Below, piece after piece: positions 51,155 through 59,626 of a DNA stretch of 64,000 bases. The stretch comes from a bacterium. Its GTDB lineage: Bacteria > Acidobacteriota > Thermoanaerobaculia > Thermoanaerobaculales > Sulfomarinibacteraceae. The stretch's first letter is position 1. Each line of letters begins with the position of its first letter. The DNA lies in NCBI GenBank assembly GCA_024229275.1, contig JAAESQ010000672.1:1-64000 (forward strand), given 5' to 3'. The position numbers and the translations under genes were made by a program. The notes below the pieces were generated by a model. That model did no database searches, was not told the origin of the DNA, and saw only the letters and a program-made list of their open reading frames with translations.

Positions 51155-54100
51155 ATGAAGGTGATTCACCTCTTTCGCTATCCTGGTCTCGATCAACCAA
51201 CCCTCAACCGATTGCTCGCTAGTACGAGAGCCCGAGTGTCGGCCGCGATCCAGGCCATTGACTCGGAATTCTGCTTCAACGTCCAGCTCTCGCGCGACCT
51301 GCAATCAGATGAGCTGGATGTGCTGCGCTGGCTACTCAGCGAGACCTTCGACCCAGACGGCTTCGGCGAAACGTCTCTCCTCGAGGCCAAGGGCGATCCA
51401 ATTCTCGAGGTCGGTCCAATTCTCGAGGTCGGTCCACGTCTCTCATTCTCGACGGCCTGGTCGACCAATGCCGTCGCCGTATGCCATGCGTGTGGGCTCG
51501 ATGCCGTAGTCCGCATCGAACGTTCGCGGCGCTATCTGGTGCAAGCAACGAAAGACCTGAATGGCACGCAGCAAGGCGCGCTTCTCGGTCTTCTTCACGA
51601 TCGGATGACTGAGTGTGTCTATACGTCAGAGCTGTCCGACTTTGACCCCGGTGTGGAACCGGAGAACGTTCGAGCCGTACCCATCCTCAGCGAAGGCCGC
51701 GCGGCCCTTGAGGCCATCGATCGCGAAATGGGCCTCGCCTTCGACGAGTGGGATCTCGAGTACTACACAAAACTGTTCCGCGACACCATTGGCAGAAATC
51801 CCACCTCGGTGGAGTGCTTTGACATCGCGCAGTCAAACAGCGAACACTCACGGCACTGGTTCTTCAAAGGGCGCCTGATCATCGACGGAGTCGAAGCTCA
51901 AAAACACCTTATCGCGCTCGTCACTGAGCCTCTCGAGGTAAACCGCAACAACTCCATTATCGCTTTTACCGACAACTCCAGCTCGATTCGAGGCTATGTG
52001 GTGAGAACGATGTCCCCACAGACCATCGGGATCCCAGGCCCCCTCGCACCTCAGGACCTCAATCTCGATGTTCTTCTGACCGCAGAAACGCACAATTTCC
52101 CGTCGGGAGTCGCACCCTTTCCAGGCGCTGAGACCGGAACCGGTGGACGCCTCAGAGACACCCACGCAACCGGTCGCGGTTCATTGTTCGGCGCCGGCAC
52201 GGCCGCCTATAGCGTCGGCAATCTCCACATTCCCGGCTACAAGCTCCCCTGGGAAGACGAGAGCTTCCTCTACCCACCTAACCTCGCCCCGCCACTGCAG
52301 ATCGAAATCGAAGCTTCGAACGGCGCCTCAGACTACGGCAACAAGTTTGGCGAACCCGTAGTCCAAGGATTCACTCGCTCATGCGGCCTTCGATTGCCGG
52401 GCGGCGAACGGCGAGAGTGGATCAAACCGATCATGTTTTCAGGCGGCATCGGACAGATGGATGCCCGTCACGCCACGAAAGGAAGTCCAAAACCCGGCAT
52501 GCTGGTCATCAAGATCGGTGGCCCGGCGTATCGCATCGGCATGGGCGGCGGCGCCGCATCAAGCATGGTGCAGGGTGAGAACGCCGCCGAATTGGATTTC
52601 AACGCCGTCCAACGCGGTGATGCAGAGATGGAACAGAAGCTCAATCGCGTCATCCGAGCCTGCTGTGAACTAGGTGAGGACAATCCCATCGTCTCCATTC
52701 ACGATCAGGGAGCGGGCGGCAACTGCAATGTCCTCAAAGAAATAGTCGAACCTGAAGGAGCGCGAATCGAGATTCGAGATGTGCTGCTCGGCGATGCAAC
52801 TCTCTCGGTTCTTGAGATCTGGGGCGCCGAGTACCAGGAGAACGATGCACTTCTTATCCAGCCCCAACATCGAGAGTTGTTCGGGAATCTGTGCAGGCGG
52901 GAAAAAGTACCGTGGTCAGTGGTCGGCGAGATCACCGGCGACGGGCGTATCGTGGTTCACGACGCATCGGACGATAGTACGCCGGTGAATCTCGAACTGA
53001 ATCATGTACTCGGCGACATGCCGCAGAAGACTTTCGATCTAGCCCGGGTAGCACCACAACTCGAGCCACTAACTCTTCCTGAGGGCACGACAGCAGCCAT
53101 GGCTCTAGATCGTGTATTGCGCCTTATCTCGGTCGGATCGAAACGCTTTCTGACAACCAAGGTCGATCGAGCTGTGACCGGCCTGATTGCACGCCAGCAA
53201 TGCGCCGGGCCATTGCAGCTAACCGTTGCCGACGTTGCCGTTATCGCTCAGAGTCATCTCGCGACCACTGGTGCGGCTACGGCTATCGGGGAGCAGCCGC
53301 TCAAGGGCCTGGTTGACCCTGCGGCAATGGCCAGGATGAGCGTCGGCGAAGCCCTGACCAATTTGGTGTGGGCGAGGGTGAGCGCGCTGCCTGACGTTCG
53401 CTGTTCGGCTAACTGGATGTGGGCAGCCAAGCTCGAGGGAGAAGGCGCTGCCCTTCATGACGCGCTCGTCGCTATGAAAGATCTAATGATCGAGCTTGGG
53501 ATTGCGGTCGACGGCGGTAAGGACAGTCTGTCAATGGCGGCTCTCGCACCGACAGCAGATGGTTCGTCCGAGACGGTCAAAGCGCCGGGAGCGTTAGTCG
53601 TTTCGGCATATGTCACATGCCCCGATATTCGACAGACCGTAACTCCGGATCTCGAACTCGGCGACCGCGGTCGCCTGCTTTACCTCGACCTCGGCAGAGG
53701 CAAGTATCGTCTCGGCGGCTCGGCTCTAGCCCAGGTCTACAACCAGGTCGGCAACAGCTCACCGGATGTCGAGGATGCGGGGCTTCTTGCCAGAGCGTTC
53801 GACGCTGTGCAGTTACTGATCGCTGATGGCGTCATAACTGCCGGACATGACCGATCGGATGGCGGTCTTGTGACGTGCCTTCTGGAGATGGCTTTCGCCG
53901 GCAATTGCGGAATTGACGTCGACATTCCAGCTGAAGCGTCACTTGATCCTCTTGACGTACTTTTCGCTGAAGAACTCGGACTCGTGATCGAGGTCGACAA
54001 GGCCGCCGTAGATACCGTCAGTGCCGCGTTTGCCCATGCTGAGGTGCCGTGCATCGCAATCGGCCGAGTCACGACGCAACCGACGATCAAACTCCGGATA

Positions 54101-55102
54101 TCCGGACGCGAGGTGCTAACTGAGGTCATGCCTGCGCTACGCGATGTGTGGGAGGCTACTTCTTTCGAACTCGACCGCCTGCAGGCTGAGCCGGAATGTG
54201 TGGACCAGGAAATGCGTGATCTCCCACATCGTACCGGACCCTCATTCGGTCTCAGTTTTGATCCCGCCCCTACACCCCCTGCGCTGCTCTCAGCTGAGAA
54301 CAAACCTCGTGTCGCCGTGCTTCGTGAAGAAGGGTCCAACAGCGACCGCGAGATGGCTGCCGCATTCTGGATGGCCGGCTTCGAACCCTGGGACCTCACG
54401 ATGAGCGACCTGGTCGCGGGGCGCGTCACCCTCGATGACTTTCGCGGCCTCACCATGGTCGGTGGATTCAGCTACGCTGACGTCTTGGACTCGGCCAAGG
54501 GCTGGGCAGGTACGATCCGTTTCAATCAATCGGTATGGTCACAGTTCGAGGATTTCTACGGCCGTTCGGACACCTTCAGTTTCGGAGTCTGCAACGGCTG
54601 CCAGCTCTTGGCGCTCCTCGGCTGGGTGCCTTGGCGGGGTGTCCCCGATTCCGATCAACCCCGTTTCATCCGTAACGCCTCAGGACGCTTCGAATCACGC
54701 TTCGCCACCGTGCGTATTCTTGAGAGCCCCGCCATCATGCTGAAGGGCATGGCCGGTTCCACTCTCGGCCTTTGGGTGCAACATGGTGAGGGCCGAGCAT
54801 ACTTTCCCGAGAGGAGCATCCTCGACGAGGCGCTGGCCAACCAACTGGCACCTGTACGCTTCGTCGATGATGAAGGATGCATCACCGAGGCCTATCCGGC
54901 GAATCCTAACGGTTCGGCTGAAGGGATCACCGCACTATGCTCGCGCGATGGTCGACACCTGGCGATCATGCCTCATCCCGACCGAACCTTCATGAAGTGG
55001 CAGTGGGGGTGGATGCCGCCTGCTTGGCGCCGTGAACTGCCCGTCTCTCCGTGGTTGAGAATGTTTCAGAATGCGAGAGCATGGTGTGAGGGAACGGAGT
55101 GA
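51155..55102 (+). CDS. purL: Phosphoribosylformylglycinamidine synthase, large single-chain form
   Basis: Makes FGAM from FGAR, glutamine and ATP. About 1315 residues: the large form known from Gammaproteobacteria and eukaryotes, which combines PurS-like, synthase and glutaminase parts, so separate purS and purQ are not needed. N-terminal domain to ~150, first AIRS-type half (SNSEHSRHWFFKG; TAETHNFPSGVAPFPGAETG; GGGAASSM), second half (VDGGKDSLSMAA; GHDRSDGGL), then class I glutaminase (Cys in FGVCNGCQL, His in MPHPDR). The ATG at 51155 lacks a clear ribosome site. An 18-base in-frame tandem duplication lies near residue 85. Confidence 0.95.
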   Translation: MKVIHLFRYPGLDQPTLNRLLASTRARVSAAIQAIDSEFCFNVQLSRDLQSDELDVLRWLLSETFDPDGFGETSLLEAKGDPILEVGPILEVGPRLSFSTAWSTNAVAVCHACGLDAVVRIERSRRYLVQATKDLNGTQQGALLGLLHDRMTECVYTSELSDFDPGVEPENVRAVPILSEGRAALEAIDREMGLAFDEWDLEYYTKLFRDTIGRNPTSVECFDIAQSNSEHSRHWFFKGRLIIDGVEAQKHLIALVTEPLEVNRNNSIIAFTDNSSSIRGYVVRTMSPQTIGIPGPLAPQDLNLDVLLTAETHNFPSGVAPFPGAETGTGGRLRDTHATGRGSLFGAGTAAYSVGNLHIPGYKLPWEDESFLYPPNLAPPLQIEIEASNGASDYGNKFGEPVVQGFTRSCGLRLPGGERREWIKPIMFSGGIGQMDARHATKGSPKPGMLVIKIGGPAYRIGMGGGAASSMVQGENAAELDFNAVQRGDAEMEQKLNRVIRACCELGEDNPIVSIHDQGAGGNCNVLKEIVEPEGARIEIRDVLLGDATLSVLEIWGAEYQENDALLIQPQHRELFGNLCRREKVPWSVVGEITGDGRIVVHDASDDSTPVNLELNHVLGDMPQKTFDLARVAPQLEPLTLPEGTTAAMALDRVLRLISVGSKRFLTTKVDRAVTGLIARQQCAGPLQLTVADVAVIAQSHLATTGAATAIGEQPLKGLVDPAAMARMSVGEALTNLVWARVSALPDVRCSANWMWAAKLEGEGAALHDALVAMKDLMIELGIAVDGGKDSLSMAALAPTADGSSETVKAPGALVVSAYVTCPDIRQTVTPDLELGDRGRLLYLDLGRGKYRLGGSALAQVYNQVGNSSPDVEDAGLLARAFDAVQLLIADGVITAGHDRSDGGLVTCLLEMAFAGNCGIDVDIPAEASLDPLDVLFAEELGLVIEVDKAAVDTVSAAFAHAEVPCIAIGRVTTQPTIKLRISGREVLTEVMPALRDVWEATSFELDRLQAEPECVDQEMRDLPHRTGPSFGLSFDPAPTPPALLSAENKPRVAVLREEGSNSDREMAAAFWMAGFEPWDLTMSDLVAGRVTLDDFRGLTMVGGFSYADVLDSAKGWAGTIRFNQSVWSQFEDFYGRSDTFSFGVCNGCQLLALLGWVPWRGVPDSDQPRFIRNASGRFESRFATVRILESPAIMLKGMAGSTLGLWVQHGEGRAYFPERSILDEALANQLAPVRFVDDEGCITEAYPANPNGSAEGITALCSRDGRHLAIMPHPDRTFMKWQWGWMPPAWRRELPVSPWLRMFQNARAWCEGTE
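51398..51433 (+). repeat. In-frame 18-bp tandem duplication in purL
   Basis: CCAATTCTCGAGGTCGGT occurs twice back to back, giving ILEVGPILEVGP in the N-terminal domain. The copies are identical, so the event is recent. Confidence 0.9.
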
Positions 55103-55234
55103 GAGAAGGAGTACAAGCGCATCTGAACAACGAACGTAGGCGGTTGTAAGCTAATCGTCCCCCGCAGTCCGTGCTCGAGATCGATCACTCAGCGCCAAGG
55201 TTCACCGTAACGGTAGATTCTGCCAGTGCTTTTC

Positions 55235-55259
55235 CCGTGCGGTACCAGCCACGGTTTTT
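55235..55259 (+). terminator. Weak terminator-like hairpin after purL
   Basis: CCGTG and CACGG around a ten-base loop, followed by TTTTT. The stem is short. The remaining ~275 bases between purL and the convergent MBL gene show no gene. Confidence 0.35.
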
Positions 55260-55379
55260 CGCACTCGCGGACTTCTATGAGGGAGGGCAGAACAACTGTC
55301 GAAAAACCAGAGCCAGGTACGCGCCGCCGCACGGTAGATGCTCCCAACGCGCCTCGAGCCCCCAATTTCTATTTGGTGT

Positions 55380-56189
55380 TCAACGTTTTCGACGAGTCGA
55401 TAGCGGCACTGGGTGAGTTTCGACGCGTAGGTCACCGTCCAAGGCTGCCACGCGCAACATGTCGCTCCGCGTCACGGCATGCACCGGAACAGTTTCCGAA
55501 ACCGTTTCGGCAAGCGCCTGTTCGGCAAGATCGACACGGTTGTTCTCAGCTGACAGATGGAGGCCGACCAGAATCCGTACATCGGGCATACTCAAGCGGT
55601 CCAAAGCCTCTGCCGTCTGGTGGTTTCCAAGGTGACCGTGGCGCGAGGCAATCCTCTGTTTCAAAGGCCACGGATATGGTCCATGACGCAGCAGATCTGC
55701 GTCATGATTGGTCTCAACGAGTAGCCAGTCGCAGCCAGCTAAGCGCTGCTCAAGTAGCGGAGTGAAGACTCCAGTGTCGGTCACCACTCCGACGCGCCGG
55801 CGTCCGTCAGTGAAGACGAAACACACCGGCTCGCGGGCGTCGTGGCTTGTCGCAACCGGCAGTACACTGACGCCACCGATGAGAAGCTCCTTCCCCGAAC
55901 TCAGCTCGCCACCCCCGCTGGTTCGCGCCGAGAGCTTGGACCACGTTCCAGCTGTTGCCCACACAGGAGTTGGATCCCGTTTGACGAGGACCTCAAGGCC
56001 TCGCACATGGTCGCTGTGTTCGTGGCTAACGAGAATCGCATCGACTTCGTCGATCGATCTTCCAAAGTGGGCGAGTCGACGACGAATCTGGGTCGCTGAA
56101 ACCCCGGCGTCGATCAAAATCGAAGTTTCATTGAAACAGACTAGGGCAGAATTGCCACTCGATCCCGAGGCGAGGACTAAAACCTCCAA
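55380..56189 (-). CDS. MBL-fold metallo-hydrolase (YycJ/WalJ-like)
   Basis: About 269 residues beginning at a TTG three bases after the dut stop. The metallo-beta-lactamase fold is clear: LASGSSGNSALVCF at the N-terminus, the metal motif SHEHSDHVRGL, ATSHDAREP, VTDTGVF, VETNHD and GHLGNHQTAEAL. The start GSSGN and overall length match the YycJ/WalJ group, implicated as 5'-3' exonucleases coordinating cell-wall and replication processes in Firmicutes. The precise role here is unknown. Last gene of the long minus-strand pil/dut operon. Confidence 0.85.
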   Translation of the reverse strand: MEVLVLASGSSGNSALVCFNETSILIDAGVSATQIRRRLAHFGRSIDEVDAILVSHEHSDHVRGLEVLVKRDPTPVWATAGTWSKLSARTSGGGELSSGKELLIGGVSVLPVATSHDAREPVCFVFTDGRRRVGVVTDTGVFTPLLEQRLAGCDWLLVETNHDADLLRHGPYPWPLKQRIASRHGHLGNHQTAEALDRLSMPDVRILVGLHLSAENNRVDLAEQALAETVSETVPVHAVTRSDMLRVAALDGDLRVETHPVPLSTRRKR

Positions 56190-56192
56190 CGT

Positions 56193-56639
56193 CTATCTGC
56201 CCGTCGAGCCGAAGCCGCCGTCTCCGCGATCGGAGGAATCTGCTGACACCACCTCATGGAATGCAGCACGCTGAACCGGCGCGAGTACGAGCTGGGCAAT
56301 GCGTTCACCACGCTTGATGGTCACAGATTCCCTGCCGAGATTGATCAGAATGACCTTAACCTCACCGCGATAATCTGAGTCAATGGTGCCGGGAGCATTG
56401 ACCAGTGCTATGCCATATTTCAAAGCCAAGCCGGACCGTGGCCTCACCTGGGCTTCGTAACCCTCGGGAATCTCGAAAACCAAGCCAGTAGGTACCGCCG
56501 CTCGGTCGCCGTTCTCGAGAATGAGGTCATCCACGACGGCAGCGCACAGGTCGGCGCCGGCTGCACCCGCGCTGGCGTACCTCGGTAGCGACAGTCCCTC
56601 CGCATGTGGAAGTCGCACTACGTTTATGTCGAGGATCAT
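56193..56639 (-). CDS. dut: dUTP diphosphatase
   Basis: Hydrolyses dUTP to dUMP and PPi. A 148-residue trimeric-type dUTPase with the five conserved motifs: [47 protein letters not shown] and the C-terminal [11 protein letters not shown] arm that closes the active site. Overlaps the upstream M16 peptidase gene by four bases (ATGA). Confidence 0.95.
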   Translation of the reverse strand: MILDINVVRLPHAEGLSLPRYASAGAAGADLCAAVVDDLILENGDRAAVPTGLVFEIPEGYEAQVRPRSGLALKYGIALVNAPGTIDSDYRGEVKVILINLGRESVTIKRGERIAQLVLAPVQRAAFHEVVSADSSDRGDGGFGSTGR

Positions 56640-57874
56640 GCAACACGCTCCACGAAACCCTCAGGGGCGGCCACAGCAGACGCCATCTGGTCAAGGTCTA
56701 GAATTCGCCGAGACAGACCCGCAACCTCATCTCGCGTGACGGCGTTGATCTCGGCGGCGGTTTGTTCGAAGTCAAAACTGCGGCCACGCTCGAGCAACTC
56801 AGAGACCTCGAGCGCACACAATCCGTCGGTCGTTTCGGCATCCATCGCAAGGCCTCGACGTAGGCCTTCCTTCGCGATATCGACTTCTTCTTTGCTCGGA
56901 CCATGGCACGCGAGTCGGCGAATTTCTTCACAAACAACTCTTTGCGCATTGTCGAATACCGTCGGAGAGCAGGTCCATCCCACCTCGAGCAGCCCACCCA
57001 GGGACCGCGCGACGGGGTTGGACCAGATGTCGTACGTCAGACCTTCGCCTTCACGGAGGCGCTGGAAAAGGCGGCTCGACGCTCCCGACCCAAGGACTCT
57101 ATTGAGAAGGATCAAGGTCATTCCTGCAGGATCCGATGAGGACAAACCTTCAAAGGCCAGCCGTACATGAACTTGGTCTGTGATGCTCCGCGTTTGCCAG
57201 AGCCTCCGCCCTGCCCAGGTGATTGGCGGAAGTGACGGACGCAATGGAGGAGAAGCAAGTGGCAAACGGGCGGTCAGTTGCACGAGGTCCACCGGATCAA
57301 CGTCGCCGACGACCGCAACCAGAAGATTCCCCGGTTGAATCAGAGAGCGGTGGTGGTGCCGCATTCTCTCAGCCGAAAGACTCTCGAGGGAATCCTCGCT
57401 GCCGATGATCGGTCGCGCGAGCGGGTGGTCTCCCCATGCGGCTGTGAGAACAGCTTCCTCAACCTGCTCAACTGGATCATCTTGGATCAGCTGTAACTCG
57501 GCAAGGATAACCCTGCGTTCAAGTTCGAGGTCCACCGCCGCGAAAGTCGGTTCGAGAATCGCGTCGGAGATCAGGTCGATCGCCGATCCAACAGCATCTC
57601 GCGTTGTTTGCACCGTGAGACCCATCATCTCGGCGCCTGTCCACGCGTCCACTCCACCGCCAAGACGATCCATGGTCTCAGCTAACGAGCGCCTGTCTCG
57701 GCTTCCACATTGACGCAATGTGAGGTGCTCAATCATGTGAGTGGCACCCGCCAGTGACTGTGGATCATGGGCCGCTCCACGCAAACTCCAGAGCCCGACC
57801 GTCACGCCGTGCCGGTTTGGCAATCGGCGCACAATAAGGCTCGAGCCTGCGTTGAAAACAGAGATCCTGCCCAT
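56636..57874 (-). CDS. M16 family zinc peptidase (processing-protease-like)
   Basis: About 412 residues from the ATG at 57874 ([20 protein letters not shown]); the longer track ORF is a shadow over the pseudopilin gene. The inverted zinc motif HMIEH (HxxEH) is present near residue 50 with the distal Glu in [14 protein letters not shown] second domain ([20 protein letters not shown]) gives the typical M16B half-clam. Family members degrade peptides or process exported proteins and often sit beside dut and pnp. Here it is co-operonic with the pilus-like genes, 43 bases downstream. Confidence 0.9.
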   Translation of the reverse strand: MGRISVFNAGSSLIVRRLPNRHGVTVGLWSLRGAAHDPQSLAGATHMIEHLTLRQCGSRDRRSLAETMDRLGGGVDAWTGAEMMGLTVQTTRDAVGSAIDLISDAILEPTFAAVDLELERRVILAELQLIQDDPVEQVEEAVLTAAWGDHPLARPIIGSEDSLESLSAERMRHHHRSLIQPGNLLVAVVGDVDPVDLVQLTARLPLASPPLRPSLPPITWAGRRLWQTRSITDQVHVRLAFEGLSSSDPAGMTLILLNRVLGSGASSRLFQRLREGEGLTYDIWSNPVARSLGGLLEVGWTCSPTVFDNAQRVVCEEIRRLACHGPSKEEVDIAKEGLRRGLAMDAETTDGLCALEVSELLERGRSFDFEQTAAEINAVTRDEVAGLSRRILDLDQMASAVAAPEGFVERVA

Positions 57875-57917
57875 CTCAGCCGCGGAGTGTACTACACGAA
57901 CAGAACGACGACGACAC

Positions 57918-58649
57918 TTACCGGAATGGCGTAACTTTGGGTGGTTGATTGCCCCCACTGCCACCGCCGATGCCTGTACCGGAGCCTGTACCGGTGCCAA
58001 TACCAGTACCTGTCCCTGTCCCTGTACCGGTGCCTGTTCCGGTACCGGTGCCAGTACCCGATCCTGTACCCGCGCCGCCTGTCTGCTGGTCCTGCGGCCG
58101 ATACACGAACTTCCACTCAGTGCATTCCGATAAACCTTCGTAGACACGCATGGTTGGCAATGGGCCGCAGTTCGTTGGCTCCACGCCGATGATCGGGCCC
58201 CTCTTCTGCTCTGCCCCGCCGCTGAACATTGACCCACTTTGAGGCCGTGGCGTCGGCGTGGGAGTCGGCGTCGGCAAACCGGTTTTCGGGTTTCGGCGTT
58301 TTCTCTTGCCGTCTTGACCAACAAAGATGGGTTCCCAGTCAAGCTCGCCGGTGAAGGGATTCGTGTACTTCTTTCGAATCACCTTAGGATCCGCCTCCCA
58401 GATCTCTTTCATCGTGACCGGGAGGCGACCGTACTTCTTCTGATACAGGCGAATTGCCTCGGCATATTGCAGGCCACGAAAGATGACCTCAGCCTCTCGA
58501 TCTCGCTGCATTGTGCGCGAGGCTTGCTGGAATGCAGCACCCATCATGATCGCCATCACCATCAGGATGATGACAAACGCCACCATGGTATATCCGTTCT
58601 CGGCAGACGTTCTTGATGAGCAAGTCTGTGTGGGGTTCAAATCACTCAA
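57918..58649 (-). CDS. Pseudopilin-like protein with Gly-Thr repeat tail
   Basis: About 243 residues from a TTG at 58649 (AAGGAG nine bases upstream); a GTG at 58691 is the alternative. The prepilin-like segment is SAENG/YTMVAFVIILMVMAIMM; position +5 is not Glu, as in tip minor pseudopilins such as GspK. The next part (EAIRLYQKKYGRLPVTMKEI and NPFTGELDWEPI) resembles the GspG-like neighbours. A PTPTPTPTP linker, a Cys-containing globular piece and ~45 residues of GTGTGTGT repeats follow, ending GNQPPKVTPFR. Third of three pseudopilin genes. The repeat tail is unusual, could be length-variable, and its function is unknown. Confidence 0.75.
   Translation of the reverse strand: MSDLNPTQTCSSRTSAENGYTMVAFVIILMVMAIMMGAAFQQASRTMQRDREAEVIFRGLQYAEAIRLYQKKYGRLPVTMKEIWEADPKVIRKKYTNPFTGELDWEPIFVGQDGKRKRRNPKTGLPTPTPTPTPRPQSGSMFSGGAEQKRGPIIGVEPTNCGPLPTMRVYEGLSECTEWKFVYRPQDQQTGGAGTGSGTGTGTGTGTGTGTGTGTGIGTGTGSGTGIGGGSGGNQPPKVTPFR
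57965..58080. repeat. Degenerate hexamer minisatellite coding Gly-Thr repeats
   Basis: About 18-20 units of the form GGTACC/GGCACC/GGTACA (minus strand; Gly-Thr codon pairs), with many CCGGTACCGG-like palindromes. The six-base unit keeps the frame, so slippage would change tail length without breaking the gene. Confidence 0.8.
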
Positions 58650-58694
58650 TCCAGAGCGCTCCTTCCAGCGGCAGGGCTCAAACTCTGGCACTGA

Positions 58695-59147
58695 TCAAAA
58701 CTCGGAGTACGCTTGGCCGTCGAGGAAGTTTCCCTCAGCATTGGAGTGGACGTCTTGGATGCCAGGGCCTCCACCCATCTCGTCAATCGGTTGCAGATCT
58801 TCCTCATCTTCCGCCGTGGGATGGACAACTACCCAGTCCGCCTCCCCGGTTATCGGGTCTTTGGGAACCTGCCTCAGGTAGCCGCGATCTTCAAGCTCGT
58901 CCAAAGATGCCGGGTAATGACCATGGTCCGCAAGATACTGGTCAATGCACGATCGCATGGTGAAGAGATCCTCCTTGAGAACGGCCTCCTTTGCGCGTCG
59001 CGGCGCCTCCCGCATCGCGGGCAGCGCGATGGTCGCGAGAATCGAGATGATGGCAATGACGATCAGGAGTTCAATGAGGGTGAATCCTCTCGCATTCGAC
59101 CGCCTGCCGGACCGTGCCATGCACTGTATAAACCTGATCCTTGTCAT
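58695..59147 (-). CDS. Pseudopilin, GspG/type IV pilin-like
   Basis: About 150 residues. Class III signal with canonical cleavage: ARG/FTLIELLIVIAIISILATIA, including Phe+1 and Glu+5. Downstream features are the GspG-like EAVLKEDLFTMRSCIDQYLADHG and YLRQVPKDPITGE, the latter typical of major pseudopilins. The start is either ATG 59147 or ATG 59120; the first lies five bases after the stop of the upstream pilin gene. Exported by the inner-membrane platform and assembled into a pseudopilus that works with the secretin encoded upstream. Confidence 0.85.
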   Translation of the reverse strand: MTRIRFIQCMARSGRRSNARGFTLIELLIVIAIISILATIALPAMREAPRRAKEAVLKEDLFTMRSCIDQYLADHGHYPASLDELEDRGYLRQVPKDPITGEADWVVVHPTAEDEEDLQPIDEMGGGPGIQDVHSNAEGNFLDGQAYSEF

Positions 59148-59152
59148 AGTAC

Positions 59153-59626
59153 TTACCAATCTATGTACTCGGTTCCATCTATGGCAACAGCCTCCGACGT
59201 CGAATAGACGTCATAGACGTTCTCACCACCCCACCCAGTGCTGTCCCAGTCGTCCTGATAGCTGCGCAGCCCCCATTCCTGGGAGTCAGTCATCGGATCT
59301 CGCGGAATGCGGCGTAAGAACCGATACTTCGTTTTTTGACCGACGAGTTGGACACCCTCGACCAACTCTTCGAGAGTCTCTGGGTATCCTTCACCGCCGA
59401 GCGTAACCGGGATCATGCCGGAATCGGAGAGTCGCTTGTATTCGTCGATTGCTGTCCGCATTTGGCGCAACGCCAATCTCAACTCGATCTCTTTGTGACG
59501 TTTGACGTTGAACTTAGCTATCGGCATCGCCATCCCTGCGAGAAGCGCAATGAGCGCCGCAACCATCACCATCTCGGCGAGAGTGAATCCACGCTCAGAG
59601 CGATGGTGCAAACGGACGACACTCAT
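59153..59626 (-). CDS. Pseudopilin, type IV pilin-like (first of three)
   Basis: 157 residues with the prepilin motif SERG/FTLAEMVMVAALIALLAG (Glu+5 present). Then a helix rich in charged residues (KRHKEIELRLALRQMRTAIDEYK) and a FLRRIPRDPMTDSQEW segment homologous to its downstream neighbour. The C-terminus (AVAIDGTEYIDW) is acidic. Its ATG overlaps the secretin stop by four bases. Likely major or minor pseudopilin of the same machine. Confidence 0.85.
   Translation of the reverse strand: MSVVRLHHRSERGFTLAEMVMVAALIALLAGMAMPIAKFNVKRHKEIELRLALRQMRTAIDEYKRLSDSGMIPVTLGGEGYPETLEELVEGVQLVGQKTKYRFLRRIPRDPMTDSQEWGLRSYQDDWDSTGWGGENVYDVYSTSEAVAIDGTEYIDW

Noticed and set aside
55103-55379. Possible small RNA or tRNA in the purL-MBL gap
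   Set aside because: No cloverleaf, SRP RNA or tmRNA signature could be folded by eye; only a weak terminator-like hairpin is present.
57965-58080. Possible CRISPR-like or regulatory repeat array
   Set aside because: The unit is six bases, without spacers, and codes for Gly-Thr within an ORF; it is a coding minisatellite.
56636-58342. 568-aa M16 ORF from the track
   Set aside because: The first ~156 codons are a shadow of the Gly-Thr repeat pseudopilin gene; the family N-terminus starts at 57874.
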